The position numbers were made by a program, and so were the translations under genes. A stretch of DNA of 64,000 bases from a bacterium (GTDB lineage Bacteria > JAHJDO01), in contig JAUSPT010000032.1 of assembly GCA_030652805.1 (NCBI GenBank), forward strand, positions 62,001 through 126,000, given 5' to 3'. Each line of letters begins with the position of its first letter. Position 1 is the stretch's first letter. Positions 50,917 through 60,256 of the stretch are shown here, piece by piece. Below the pieces are notes generated by a model. The model was not told the origin of the DNA and searched no databases. It saw only the letters and a list, made by a program, of their open reading frames with translations.

Positions 50917-52640
50917 TGGCAGACTCAAATAAGAGCAAGGGGAATCTTGCAGTCTTAACAGTAATAGACAGCAGCAAGAAGGAATTCCCGTATGTTAAGC
51001 AAGGATTCTTTCTTGCTTTTCGGCATTTAGGAATTCCTTACAGAACAATAGATTTATCAAAAGAAAATTTAACCCCGGGAAAAATCGCTGACTGCCGAGC
51101 TGTTGTTATTGCTCAGGAAGGGATAGGAGAAAAGTTTTCTTCGGCTGATGGAGACAGTATCAAAAAGTCCGTAGAAGAGTCTGGTGTGGGGTTAATTAAT
51201 TTTGATCATCGCCTGAATTCCTATCCTTCTGTCCTGCGTAACATACTTATCGGTACAAATAAAAATATTAAATTTAACGCATCAAAAGGGTTGAAAATAA
51301 AAGATACTCATCATTTTATCACTGAAACCTACCAAGAAAATCAAAAGACAGAATTTTTGCAGGATATTGAAGTGGCAATTCTATCATCGTCTTTTGAGAA
51401 AGATAATCTTATTAGCTCATTAGAAAATTATCCTGTTCTAAATTTATCGCGTCTTGGCAAAGGAAGAGTTATCCAATTTTTTATCTCTCCCAGGATGTGG
51501 CACTGTGAATATTTTGGGCACCTGCATGGGTTAGATGGGCTTTTTTATAAGTCAATTATCTGGGCAGCAAAAAAACCGTTTTTGATGATGGCGATGCCTC
51601 CGTTTGTTACAGCAAGGATAGATGACTGTTCCGGTTCAGAAAGTCATTACATAACAAATGGAAAAAGCGCAGCATTAAATTTCAGATACATCGATACATT
51701 GAACAAGTATGGTTACATCCCTAATATCGGTCCATTCCTTGATGACATTACAGATAGTGATGGGAAAATCATAAAGAAAAAATATGATAAGAAACTTGCT
51801 GAATTTTCTCCACATGCATTTGGAGAGAGTAAGGATAGAAAAATTAAGAGTATGATATATATGAAGCATAACGGAGAAGAATATACCAAGAAAGAACTTA
51901 CAAGAAATTTCGAGAAAGTAGACAGGAAGTTTTCTTCATGGGGAATAAAGCCATCAAGAGTGCTTAACGCGCATTACTGTGAAACAGGAATTAACTCTAT
52001 TCCCTTCCTGAAGAAAAGGGAACAAAACCTTCTAATGGGAATTTCTGTATTGTTTGGGAAAAGATACAGTGATCCTTCGCCAGAAAATTGGAAACCATAC
52101 GGGATAAAGAGAAGAGACGGGAAATATGCTTTTATTGCTGATTATATGCCTGATTACCCGGAATTTTTCAATTTATCAAATGCATTCCCTTATGAGGAGC
52201 GCATTGATTTTCTTCATGGGAACACAAAATTCGAAGGAGAAAACAAAAAAAATGCTATAGAGGATGCAATAAAAAAAGGAGTTGAAATAATAACTCTGGG
52301 ACTGGATAGTTTATTTTTTGGATGTCTCCTGACACATGAGCAGAGAATCTCTGCTATGAATGCTGAGGAATGGGAACAAGTTCTGAAGGGTATAGACAAA
52401 TTAACTTCAAAATATAAAAAGATATTTAAAGGATATGATTATATTGCTGAATACGCAAAGAGTAGATATGACACAAAAATAACAGAGGCAAATTATAATT
52501 CCACAACAGAGCAGATGATATTAAAACTAAAAGGTAAATCCAGTTTGCCGTTAAAAGTTTATGTTTATAATGATGAAAGCTGTCAACATAAATTTAAAGA
52601 GATACCAGTATTCGAGGGGGAGACGCAGATTAATTTTTAA
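50916..52640 (+). CDS. Unknown 574-aa protein, possible NodB-like deacetylase with Rossmann N-domain
   Basis: I do not recognise this family. Residues 1-205 look like a flavodoxin/GATase1-like alpha-beta domain (LAVLTVIDSSKKEF, AVVIAQEGIG, GVGLINFD). From 225 on, FVTARIDDCSGSE supplies an Asp-Asp pair, EFSPHAFGE an HxF site and NAHYCE a third His, in the order of a NodB/polysaccharide-deacetylase barrel. An edge beta domain closes it (after 520). No signal peptide, so it is cytoplasmic. It sits between UroD-like and DegT genes. Confidence 0.6.
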   Translation: MADSNKSKGNLAVLTVIDSSKKEFPYVKQGFFLAFRHLGIPYRTIDLSKENLTPGKIADCRAVVIAQEGIGEKFSSADGDSIKKSVEESGVGLINFDHRLNSYPSVLRNILIGTNKNIKFNASKGLKIKDTHHFITETYQENQKTEFLQDIEVAILSSSFEKDNLISSLENYPVLNLSRLGKGRVIQFFISPRMWHCEYFGHLHGLDGLFYKSIIWAAKKPFLMMAMPPFVTARIDDCSGSESHYITNGKSAALNFRYIDTLNKYGYIPNIGPFLDDITDSDGKIIKKKYDKKLAEFSPHAFGESKDRKIKSMIYMKHNGEEYTKKELTRNFEKVDRKFSSWGIKPSRVLNAHYCETGINSIPFLKKREQNLLMGISVLFGKRYSDPSPENWKPYGIKRRDGKYAFIADYMPDYPEFFNLSNAFPYEERIDFLHGNTKFEGENKKNAIEDAIKKGVEIITLGLDSLFFGCLLTHEQRISAMNAEEWEQVLKGIDKLTSKYKKIFKGYDYIAEYAKSRYDTKITEANYNSTTEQMILKLKGKSSLPLKVYVYNDESCQHKFKEIPVFEGETQINF

Positions 52641-52669
52641 TTATAAATTATTAATAGGAGAAATAGGAA

Positions 52670-53977
52670 ATGGGAAATGGGAAATCAGGACATGAGGCTA
52701 CTGGAAGCAAACCAACAAGTTCCAAGCCGGATGACGGCGTTACACTAAGAGTTCCTTACTCTTATTTTGGTGCAATGTATGATGATGATGAAGAAAAAGC
52801 CGTCCTCAGGGCAATGAAACAGGACAGGCAGACAAAAGGACCTCATCTGGAACAATTCCAGAAAGAGTTTGCAGCTATGTGCGGAGTAAAACATGCTCTT
52901 GCAACCTCTAACTGTACTACTGCGATGCATGCAGCAACTCAGGCTTTTGGTATTAAAGAAGGAGATGAAGTAATTATTACACCAAACACATTTATTGCTA
53001 CTTCTCTTGTGCTTTTAAAAGAAGGTGCAAGACCTGTATATTCAGATATTGACCCAAAAACATATAACATCGACCCAAAACAGATAGAAGATAAGATAAC
53101 TCCTAAAACAAAAGCGATTTATGTCGTTCATTATGGCGGGCAGATGTGTGATATGGACCCCATTATGGAGATAGCAAAAAAACATAATATCTATGTTTTG
53201 GAAGACTGCGCTCATACACCCGGAGCAGAATACAAAGGAAGAAAAGCAGGAAGTATCGGAGATATTGGATGTTTCAGTTTTCATTCTTTAAAAAACATGA
53301 CTACATTAGGTGAGGGAGGCATGGTTACAACTAATAATGATGAAATAGCTGCAAGAGTAGCAAGGCTTCGCGCAATGAATACAGCAACGTGGGACTTCCC
53401 TGAAGGACAAAGCACATTCAGTTTTGCAGGGTACACATTGACAAAGACAGGTATATCCGATTACTGGATTCCCTCACATCATGATGTTGTAGATGACGAT
53501 GGAAAGTGGGGAAATAACTACAGAATGAATGAAACCCAGGCTGCAGTCGGGATATGTCAGCTCAAAAAGTTAAAAAAGATGAATGAAAAACGGAGAGAAT
53601 TCGGGCGTTATATTAATGAGTCCATCAAAGATATTAAAGGCATAACTCCGGTATATGAAGACCCAAACTGTTACCATGTTTATCACCTTTATACCGTTTG
53701 TGTCGAAGAAGAAATGGGCATAGAAAGAGACGCTTTTATGCGCGTTCTTTACAGAGAGTATGGGGTCCAACCAATATTGCACTATCAGCCAACATATCAC
53801 TATACCGGGTTAAAAAAGTTAGGTTATCCTGACAAGCTCTGTCCAGTTGCAGAAAAATTCTTTTACAAAAGAGAACTAAATCTTCCCATACATCCGAGAT
53901 TAACGAAGGAAGACTGCAACATAATGATTGAAGGAATTAAGAAAGCTGCAAAAAAGGTGAGAAGATGCGAGCGCTAG
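52670..53977 (+). CDS. DegT/DnrJ/EryC1-type PLP aminotransferase
   Basis: 435 residues. Substrate loop ALATSNCTTAMHAAT (about 71-85), DEVIITPNTFIAT, EDCAHTPGAEYKG, PLP lysine in CFSFHSLKNMTTLGEGGM, and RMNETQAAVG. These enzymes aminate keto-sugars (or act as dehydratases). The C-terminal residues RRCER and the stop lie inside a palindromic repeat shared with the opposite-strand gene. GGAG precedes the ATG. Confidence 0.9.
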   Translation: MGNGKSGHEATGSKPTSSKPDDGVTLRVPYSYFGAMYDDDEEKAVLRAMKQDRQTKGPHLEQFQKEFAAMCGVKHALATSNCTTAMHAATQAFGIKEGDEVIITPNTFIATSLVLLKEGARPVYSDIDPKTYNIDPKQIEDKITPKTKAIYVVHYGGQMCDMDPIMEIAKKHNIYVLEDCAHTPGAEYKGRKAGSIGDIGCFSFHSLKNMTTLGEGGMVTTNNDEIAARVARLRAMNTATWDFPEGQSTFSFAGYTLTKTGISDYWIPSHHDVVDDDGKWGNNYRMNETQAAVGICQLKKLKKMNEKRREFGRYINESIKDIKGITPVYEDPNCYHVYHLYTVCVEEEMGIERDAFMRVLYREYGVQPILHYQPTYHYTGLKKLGYPDKLCPVAEKFFYKRELNLPIHPRLTKEDCNIMIEGIKKAAKKVRRCER

Positions 53978-53986
53978 CGAAGCAAT
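53966..53986. repeat. TTGCGAG...GCGAAGCAA palindrome, copy 2, at a convergent gene junction
   Basis: TGCGAGCGCTAGCGAAGCAAT. It holds the stop codons of both convergent genes: TAG at 53975-53977 (plus) and TAG as CTA at 53974-53976 (minus), overlapping at the central CTAG. It could act as a bidirectional terminator hairpin, but lacks a T run. Confidence 0.72.
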
Positions 53987-54759
53987 TTTGAGACAGAATC
54001 AAATTCTCTTTTTATCCCACTAAATCCCTTAGCCAGTAAAATAACAGCTGCGCCCCAGCAGAGAAATCTAGCCCCTTTCTCCAGAAACTTCTCAGCAGAT
54101 TCAGCATTACCAATAGTAATTCCCCAGTGTTTGCCATGCCTTTTTGCCGCATCAGCAACCTTGTCTATAACCTGCTGAAGCTCAGGATTATCAAAATCCA
54201 GAGGTCTGCCAAGACTCTGAGAAAGATCTGCAGGACCTACAAGTAATATATCTATCCCATTTACAGAGGCTATATCGTCAATTTTTTCTACTGCCTCTTT
54301 ATCCTCTATTTGAACAACAATAAAAGTTTCTTCATTGGACTGCGTCATAAATTCCTTCATTGGCTGTAATGAATGGTCAGTATGCGCTTCTATCCCATCC
54401 ATTCCTCTGAGTCCTATTGGCGCAAATTTTGTATTTCGTACTGCCCATTCTGCTTCTTCTCTACTCATACAATGCGGAACCATAATCCCGTTTGCACCGG
54501 ATTCAATAGCTCGAAAATAGCTGAAGTATCCCGCTTTTCTGATTCTTACCATTGCATCAATATCTGTGGCACGACAGGCAAGACTCATATTCCAAATATC
54601 GCTATCATTGAAGTCCTGATGTTCATGGTCAATCCAGATACAGTCATACCCAACTTTACCTATCAGCTCACAGATTTTTGCTGATGGATATGGTGTTGGG
54701 CTGCCAACTAAAACTGGTTTATTCTGCCGAAGTTTTTTTAATACGCTACTTTGTCTCAT
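53974..54759 (-). CDS. HpaI/HpcH-family class II aldolase
   Basis: 261 residues: catalytic His/Asp in WIDHEHQDF, Arg in MVRIRKAG, metal-binding Glu in QIEDKEAVE and Asp in GPADLSQSLG. Cleaves a 2-keto-3-deoxy acid to pyruvate plus an aldehyde, for example 2-keto-3-deoxy-rhamnonate. It converges with the DegT gene, sharing a palindrome. Confidence 0.88.
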   Translation of the reverse strand: MRQSSVLKKLRQNKPVLVGSPTPYPSAKICELIGKVGYDCIWIDHEHQDFNDSDIWNMSLACRATDIDAMVRIRKAGYFSYFRAIESGANGIMVPHCMSREEAEWAVRNTKFAPIGLRGMDGIEAHTDHSLQPMKEFMTQSNEETFIVVQIEDKEAVEKIDDIASVNGIDILLVGPADLSQSLGRPLDFDNPELQQVIDKVADAAKRHGKHWGITIGNAESAEKFLEKGARFLCWGAAVILLAKGFSGIKREFDSVSKLLR

Positions 54760-54784
54760 ATTCGCTCCTTAAGTTTTTATGAAA

Positions 54785-55732
54785 TTATAACCATCCGTTA
54801 TTTGTCCATTTCTTCATATCAATAAATGATTGGTCCGGATATTTTAATTTTTTTAATCTGTCCACAGTTTCTGAGCTTAGAGGTTCTGTATCTGCATTTT
54901 TAACTGCCCGATCAATATACTCCTTTTTATCCATTCCCAGAATGGTTGATGTTACTCCACTATTTGATAATACAAACTTTATAGCCAAATCAGAGAGCGA
55001 TTCAATTTTCCCATTTATGAAAGAATTATATTTCTCTATGTGCTTTACAATTGGATTTAATTCTGATGAAATTTGAAATCTTTTATCAGTAAGAATACCT
55101 TTCATAAGCGCTGACCTTACAATTATGCCTACACCCTGCCTTTTTGCCATAAAAATAACATTTTCTGTCTGTTGCTCAATTAGATTGTATGCTACCTGCA
55201 GAGCATCAAATACTTCTTTTTCCAGAGCTTCTTTTGCCATACCAATACCATAAGTGGATGCACCAATTAATCTTACCTTCCCCTGCTTTTTAAACTTATA
55301 TAAAGCATTTAAAACATCGCTACAATAGAGTTTTTTATCAGCTTCATGTATTTGCAATATATCAATATAATCTGTTTTTAATAACTTCAGGCTTTTATTG
55401 ATACTATTATTAATTTTCTTTTCAATTACTGATTTTGAAGGAAGCATACCATTTTCTAGAATCAATGCTAATTTTGTCCCAATTACTACACTGTGTCTTT
55501 TACCTTTTAATGCCTTACCTAGAATTTCTTCACTCCTGCCATATGCAGGTGCTGTATCAAAGAAATTTATTCCCTTATTTATAGCATAATCTACAAGTCT
55601 GGATGTTTCTTCCTCTAACAAAATACATGACTTACCATTAATTTTTATCCCATATTCACACCCAATAGAGGCACATCCAAATCCTATCCTAGATATTTTA
55701 ACTCCTGTATTACCAATCTCTTTTAGTTGCAT
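54785..55732 (-). CDS. Aldo/keto reductase
   Basis: 315 residues: N-terminal GNTGVKISRIGFGCASIG, catalytic Tyr in FDTAPAYGRSE and Lys in VIGTKLAL, YIDILQIHEAD with the active-site His. NADPH-dependent reduction of a sugar or aldehyde. It may be an accessory to the aldolase or to the plus-strand island; its position next to hisC has no evident link. Confidence 0.88.
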   Translation of the reverse strand: MQLKEIGNTGVKISRIGFGCASIGCEYGIKINGKSCILLEEETSRLVDYAINKGINFFDTAPAYGRSEEILGKALKGKRHSVVIGTKLALILENGMLPSKSVIEKKINNSINKSLKLLKTDYIDILQIHEADKKLYCSDVLNALYKFKKQGKVRLIGASTYGIGMAKEALEKEVFDALQVAYNLIEQQTENVIFMAKRQGVGIIVRSALMKGILTDKRFQISSELNPIVKHIEKYNSFINGKIESLSDLAIKFVLSNSGVTSTILGMDKKEYIDRAVKNADTEPLSSETVDRLKKLKYPDQSFIDMKKWTNNGWL

Positions 55733-55746
55733 AAAATTTTACTCGG

Positions 55747-56814
55747 CTATATCTTGTGAAATTTTTCTATAACACGAAGAAAGGCATTATTCTCAGATGA
55801 TTTTCCAACAGTAACTCGCAAACAATTCTTTAGCAATTTATTATCAGCTACATTGCGTATGAGAATACCGCCGGTAAGAAGCTTCTTAAACATAGTTTCT
55901 GACGAAATTTTTGGCCTGAATAGAATAAAGTTTGCTTCTGTCGGAAATGTATAGAGCATGCTGTTTTTTCCCATCTCTCCCAGGAGCCTAGCTTTTTCAG
56001 AGATAATAATTTTAATAGCTTCATTGCATTTTTTCTTATGTTTTAAGGCTATGATTCCTATGCGCTGTGAAATGGAATTCAAATTAAATGGTAACTTTAC
56101 TTTGTTAACCTGTTGCACTACCTTTTCCGAAGCTATCATATAACCTATACGACAGCCTGCAAGGCCGTATGCTTTGGAAAACGTTCTTAGTATAACCAGA
56201 TTATCGTACTTATTAATTAGTGGTAAAAATGTTTTCTTTGAAAATTCTGAATAAGCTTCATCCATTACAACAAGCCCGGATGAACTTTTGATAATACTTA
56301 TTATTTTATCTTTTGAGAAGCAATTGCCTGTGGGATTATTAGGATATCCGATAAAAATGAGACTGGGTTGATTCTTCTTAATATATCTAAGCGTAGTATC
56401 TATATTAATATCAAACTTCTTATCAAGGCTTATAACTTTGCTCTTTGTGTTACATACTGTTGATATTATTCCATACATCGAAAACGATGGATAAAAAACT
56501 AAAGAGGCCTTGCTGCCGAAAGCCAGTGTTAATGATTGTATCAATTCATCAGAACCATTCCCCAGTGTTATTCTATCTTTGTCTACTTTTATTTCCCCAG
56601 CGAGTAATTCCTTTAGCAGAGATACATCAGGATCCGGATATCTATTAAATGGGTGTTTAAATAAATCCTTCAATATAATCTCTTTCAATTCCATGGGAAA
56701 ATCAAAAGGATTTTCATTAGCATCAAGCTTGAGCTTACAATCAACTTTTTCAGTTGAATAAGGTTTTAGTTTTTTTATGTTTTCCCGAAGTATTAAGTCA
56801 AAATTTGTTTTCAC
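55747..56814 (-). CDS. hisC: Histidinol-phosphate aminotransferase
   Basis: 355 residues: KLDANENPFDFP (about 28-39), YPDPDVSLLKELL, the PLP lysine in RTFSKAYGLAG, GYMIASE, and NFILFRP near the end. Converts imidazole-acetol phosphate to histidinol phosphate. Starts with GTG overlapping the hisD stop as GTGA. Confidence 0.94.
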   Translation of the reverse strand: MKTNFDLILRENIKKLKPYSTEKVDCKLKLDANENPFDFPMELKEIILKDLFKHPFNRYPDPDVSLLKELLAGEIKVDKDRITLGNGSDELIQSLTLAFGSKASLVFYPSFSMYGIISTVCNTKSKVISLDKKFDINIDTTLRYIKKNQPSLIFIGYPNNPTGNCFSKDKIISIIKSSSGLVVMDEAYSEFSKKTFLPLINKYDNLVILRTFSKAYGLAGCRIGYMIASEKVVQQVNKVKLPFNLNSISQRIGIIALKHKKKCNEAIKIIISEKARLLGEMGKNSMLYTFPTEANFILFRPKISSETMFKKLLTGGILIRNVADNKLLKNCLRVTVGKSSENNAFLRVIEKFHKI

Positions 56815-58037
56815 AATTCATGTTCCAATCTTATTAGCAGAGATTTCTTGTGTGCATCCATTCCTTCTAAATCTGCCAGCAAACTCAATGACCTCTTAAC
56901 CTTCTTTAGTCCTTTTCTACTGTAACAGATAATAGAAGATTTTTTCAAAAAATCATCAATACTTAATGGAGAGGAAACCCTTGCCATGCCCCCGGTTGGC
57001 AAGACATGATTTGGCCCTGCAATGTAATCCCCTACTGCTACAGGACTGTATTCTCCAAGAAAGATTACTCCTGCATTCTTTATCTTCTTTGCTAGTTTCT
57101 GCGGCTTCGAAACATGAAGCTCCAGATGCTCAGGAGCTATTTGATTTACTATTAATACTGCTTTATCCAGGGTTTTTACAATTAATATCTCTTTCCCTTT
57201 ATCCAGCGATTTCTCAATAGCTTTTCTTCCAGGCAATAAAGCAACTTGTTTTTTCATCAAAACATTGACTTTATCTGCAACAAGTTTTGATGTTGTGATT
57301 AAGATAAACCTTCCGTTTTCTCCATGCTCAGCCTGAGAAATAAGGTCTGCTGTAATATATTTGGGATTTGCATCCTTATCTGCAATAATTACTATTTCAC
57401 TGGGTCCTGCAATCATATCAATATCAACTGCTCCATAAACTAGTTTCTTAGCAGTAGAAACATATATATTCCCAGGCCCAACAATTTTATCTACTTTTGG
57501 GATTATCTTTGTACCAAAAGCAAGCGCAGCAATTGCTTGCGCTCCTCCAACCTTATATACTTCTCTTACCCTTAAAAAATCAAGCACAGCTAATACATAT
57601 TTATTGACCTGCCCATTCTTTTGTAGCGGCGTAACTGCAATAATCCTTCTAACTCCAGCTAACCTTGCAGGAATAACAGTCATTAATACAGAAGATATAA
57701 GAGGCGCAGTACCGCCTGGAATATACACCCCAACATTTTCAATAGGAGTATATTTTTCCCCTAGCAAAACAGTCTTTGGACTACCGCGATACCAGGTTTT
57801 TCTTCCATGAATTTGCTTTTTATGAAAGTTCTCTATATTGCGTTTTGCTTCTTTTACTGCTTTGAGAACTTCACCTGCCAGAACAGACCTTGAGTCTTTT
57901 ATCTCCTGTTTTGAAACCTTTAATTGGCTTTTCGTTAATAAAACCCCATCAAACTTCTTAGTGTAGCTTAAAAGCGCCTTATCACCATTGATTCTGACAT
58001 CATCAATAATCTTTTTTACTGTTTGCTCTATATTCAT
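56811..58037 (-). CDS. hisD: Histidinol dehydrogenase
   Basis: 408 residues, slightly short for the family. GVYIPGGTAPLISSVLMT (about 100-117), GPGNIYVSTAKKLVYG, zinc/catalytic SQAEHGENGRFILIT, AGPNHVLPTGGMARV. Oxidises histidinol to histidine. Preceded by a probable promoter. Confidence 0.96.
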   Translation of the reverse strand: MNIEQTVKKIIDDVRINGDKALLSYTKKFDGVLLTKSQLKVSKQEIKDSRSVLAGEVLKAVKEAKRNIENFHKKQIHGRKTWYRGSPKTVLLGEKYTPIENVGVYIPGGTAPLISSVLMTVIPARLAGVRRIIAVTPLQKNGQVNKYVLAVLDFLRVREVYKVGGAQAIAALAFGTKIIPKVDKIVGPGNIYVSTAKKLVYGAVDIDMIAGPSEIVIIADKDANPKYITADLISQAEHGENGRFILITTSKLVADKVNVLMKKQVALLPGRKAIEKSLDKGKEILIVKTLDKAVLIVNQIAPEHLELHVSKPQKLAKKIKNAGVIFLGEYSPVAVGDYIAGPNHVLPTGGMARVSSPLSIDDFLKKSSIICYSRKGLKKVKRSLSLLADLEGMDAHKKSLLIRLEHEL

Positions 58038-58062
58038 TATAACCTCTTTTCATAACTATACT

Positions 58063-58092
58063 TGTATACCTCAGTAAACCCCCGTCTGTCAA
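58063..58092 (-). promoter_or_regulatory. Sigma70-type promoter for hisDC
   Basis: Minus strand TTGACA (58092-58087), 18 bp, TATACA (58068-58063); leader of about 20 nt to the hisD ATG at 58037. Confidence 0.6.
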
Positions 58093-58094
58093 AT

Positions 58095-58652
58095 CTATGA
58101 CAGTATTAAGATCTTACCAATACTTAATTTGCTTCTTATCATATTGGAATTCATTTCCTTAGCTTTTAGTCCTATTTGTTCCACCTTGAGTATTTGCGAA
58201 CAAGTTTGAATATTATAGATAAATTGAACAAGCGAGGACATCTGAGCCTCGCATTCAACCTCAACAGCCAATTTTTTATATCCTTCATTTTCTCCTGAGG
58301 TATCAATGAATGACACAGGCTTCATATTTAAGATACTTACATGATTATTTCTTGCAGCAGATTCTATTTCGCGAAAAATTCTGGCTATCTCCTCTTCCTC
58401 AGACCCTTTCTGCTTCACTCTATCAGCATAAACCTCATACTCAGAGAAAACCTTTTTTCTGTTTTTTACAGCTCTAATATTCTTCATTAAACTCATTCTC
58501 TTTATCTGAATTTCCTTATTCGCCTTTAACCATTTCTTAGCTATAGGTTCAAATATAAAATTATACAGTAATGCGCACGCAATAATCGCCGCACAAAGGT
58601 AAAAAACGCCCTTCTCTCTCTTTGAAAGTGCAGCCATGGATTTTATTAACAT
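58095..58652 (-). CDS. PilO/GspM-like inner-membrane protein
   Basis: 185 residues: a short cytoplasmic N-terminus, a membrane helix (about 17-36), a coiled coil, and a ferredoxin-like C-domain (LAVEVECEAQMSSLVQFIYNIQ, in part). This is the PilO/GspM layout. It follows the PilM/PilN-type gene by 5 bp as the last gene of secretion locus 2 and bridges the cytoplasmic and periplasmic parts. Confidence 0.8.
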   Translation of the reverse strand: MLIKSMAALSKREKGVFYLCAAIIACALLYNFIFEPIAKKWLKANKEIQIKRMSLMKNIRAVKNRKKVFSEYEVYADRVKQKGSEEEEIARIFREIESAARNNHVSILNMKPVSFIDTSGENEGYKKLAVEVECEAQMSSLVQFIYNIQTCSQILKVEQIGLKAKEMNSNMIRSKLSIGKILILS

Positions 58653-58657
58653 TATTT

Positions 58658-60256
58658 TTAGCTCTCTATTTCACATTGAATATAAAAATCTGCAACTTCC
58701 ATATCGCGAAGTCTTCGCATGTTAGAAGACTTTAACTGAACATTCTTAAAGTAAGACGACTTTTCCAGTATGTCTATAAGGCCTAATGCATCGGATAATG
58801 CCTTAGACTGCCCTTTTATTTTAAGAGTATTGTTGAGCTGGTAATCAAGGATTGATAGGGAAATAGTATCAGGAATTATCTTATGTAATTCATACAGAAT
58901 ATCTAAACATGAGTTTTTAGTATCTATTTGTTTCTTTATAACACGCAGCCTGTTAGCGCGCTTATTAACTTCTTTAGCAATTGGATCAGTTTTCCCGATC
59001 TCTATATCCAGCCATTTTGATGTATTCTGTTTGTCATAGATGATTCTTGTAGAAATACCTAAAATAAGAAGTAATATACCCGCGCATTGAGAGGCTAAAA
59101 CAAGATAATGTTTTCGCTTTTCTCTGACTTGCCTCTGCTTTTTTATTCCATCCGGTAAAACATTAAGCAGAACATTAGGAAAGTTTCTAATCAAGCCTAT
59201 AATTGAACACAAAGAAGTTTCATGTTGATTTGCAATAGAAAATTTTTCTTCCTGCAATGTTAAATTCTCTACAGGATTAAATATTTCCACAGGCATGTTA
59301 AAACTCTTGGACAAATTCTCCACCAGTTTATTATGAACTTTTCCACTTAGAAAAACACTTGTTATCTCTCTATTATCTTTCTTATAAGAATTGAGAGATT
59401 TTGTTATTTCTTCTAAAAGGAATTCTTGTGTTCTGTTCTCAGATAGAGAAATATTCCTCGTATAAACTAATTTCCCATTAAATATCACTTGAATATCAAC
59501 TGAGAACATATCTATATCAATAAGGGCAACTGGTTGATTTATCTCAGGATGTTCTTTGATAAAGGCAGAAGCTGTAGCTTGAGAACTTAATTCAATATAT
59601 TCTGGATTTAATTTCAGATTCCTTAATAACTCAAGCTGCTTGTTTATAACATCTTGATGGACAAGAACTAGCATTACCCTGGAATAGCCATCTTTATTGC
59701 TTCCTATAACCTTAAAAGCTGTAACAAGTTCCTCCTTAGAATATGGAAGCTGCTTTTCAGCTTGAAATTGCACCATATGTGCTATTTCTCCTTCACTAAT
59801 TGACGGCAGATTTAAATATCTGACTGTTACAAGACTTCTCGGAATACAAGCTATAACCTTTTTAGGCTTGATCATCAGATTATTGATTATATGCTTAAGT
59901 TTCTCTTGCTTTTCATCATTGTTTTTAATCTCTTCTGTTAAAAGAGTTATAATTTTTATCCTGGATTTTCTCCACTCAGAAATACCCTGGACAACCTTTA
60001 TGCTATTTTGGCCTATTTCAATCCCTGTAATTACACGTGTGTTTATTAAATTAGACCATAGAGGATAGATTTCTGACCATAGCGTCTTAGCTTTTTTCTT
60101 CGTGTAAATCCGAAATTCGAATATCGAAATCCGAAACAAATTCAAAATTCTAATTTTAAAAATTCTAAACATTGTTTTGAGCATTTGGATTTTTGTTATT
60201 TGATATTGTTTCGTATTTTGTGCTTCGTGCTTCGAGTTTGATTTTTTAACTTTCAT
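58658..60256 (-). CDS. PilM-PilN fusion (GspL-like), with repeat-derived N-terminus
   Basis: 532 residues. About 78-340 is an actin-like PilM domain (TGIEIGQNSIKVVQG, PRSLVTVRYLNLP, MVQFQAEKQLPYSKEELV); a membrane helix near 388-408 leads into a PilN/GspL-type periplasmic domain (ISLSILDYQLNNTLKIKGQ). The first 50 residues are encoded by R1 copy F in the same frame as in the giant pseudopilin. The ATG overlaps the gspK stop by 11 bp, so translation through the repeat is likely; unlike a pilin leader it would not be cleaved. Confidence 0.85.
   Translation of the reverse strand: MKVKKSNSKHEAQNTKQYQITKIQMLKTMFRIFKIRILNLFRISIFEFRIYTKKKAKTLWSEIYPLWSNLINTRVITGIEIGQNSIKVVQGISEWRKSRIKIITLLTEEIKNNDEKQEKLKHIINNLMIKPKKVIACIPRSLVTVRYLNLPSISEGEIAHMVQFQAEKQLPYSKEELVTAFKVIGSNKDGYSRVMLVLVHQDVINKQLELLRNLKLNPEYIELSSQATASAFIKEHPEINQPVALIDIDMFSVDIQVIFNGKLVYTRNISLSENRTQEFLLEEITKSLNSYKKDNREITSVFLSGKVHNKLVENLSKSFNMPVEIFNPVENLTLQEEKFSIANQHETSLCSIIGLIRNFPNVLLNVLPDGIKKQRQVREKRKHYLVLASQCAGILLLILGISTRIIYDKQNTSKWLDIEIGKTDPIAKEVNKRANRLRVIKKQIDTKNSCLDILYELHKIIPDTISLSILDYQLNNTLKIKGQSKALSDALGLIDILEKSSYFKNVQLKSSNMRRLRDMEVADFYIQCEIES
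60105..60239 (-). repeat. Interspersed repeat R1, copy F
   Basis: About 135 bp, open throughout in the PilM-PilN frame (NSKHEAQNTKQYQITK ... FEFRI). The best match is copy B, which uses the identical frame. Confidence 0.9.
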
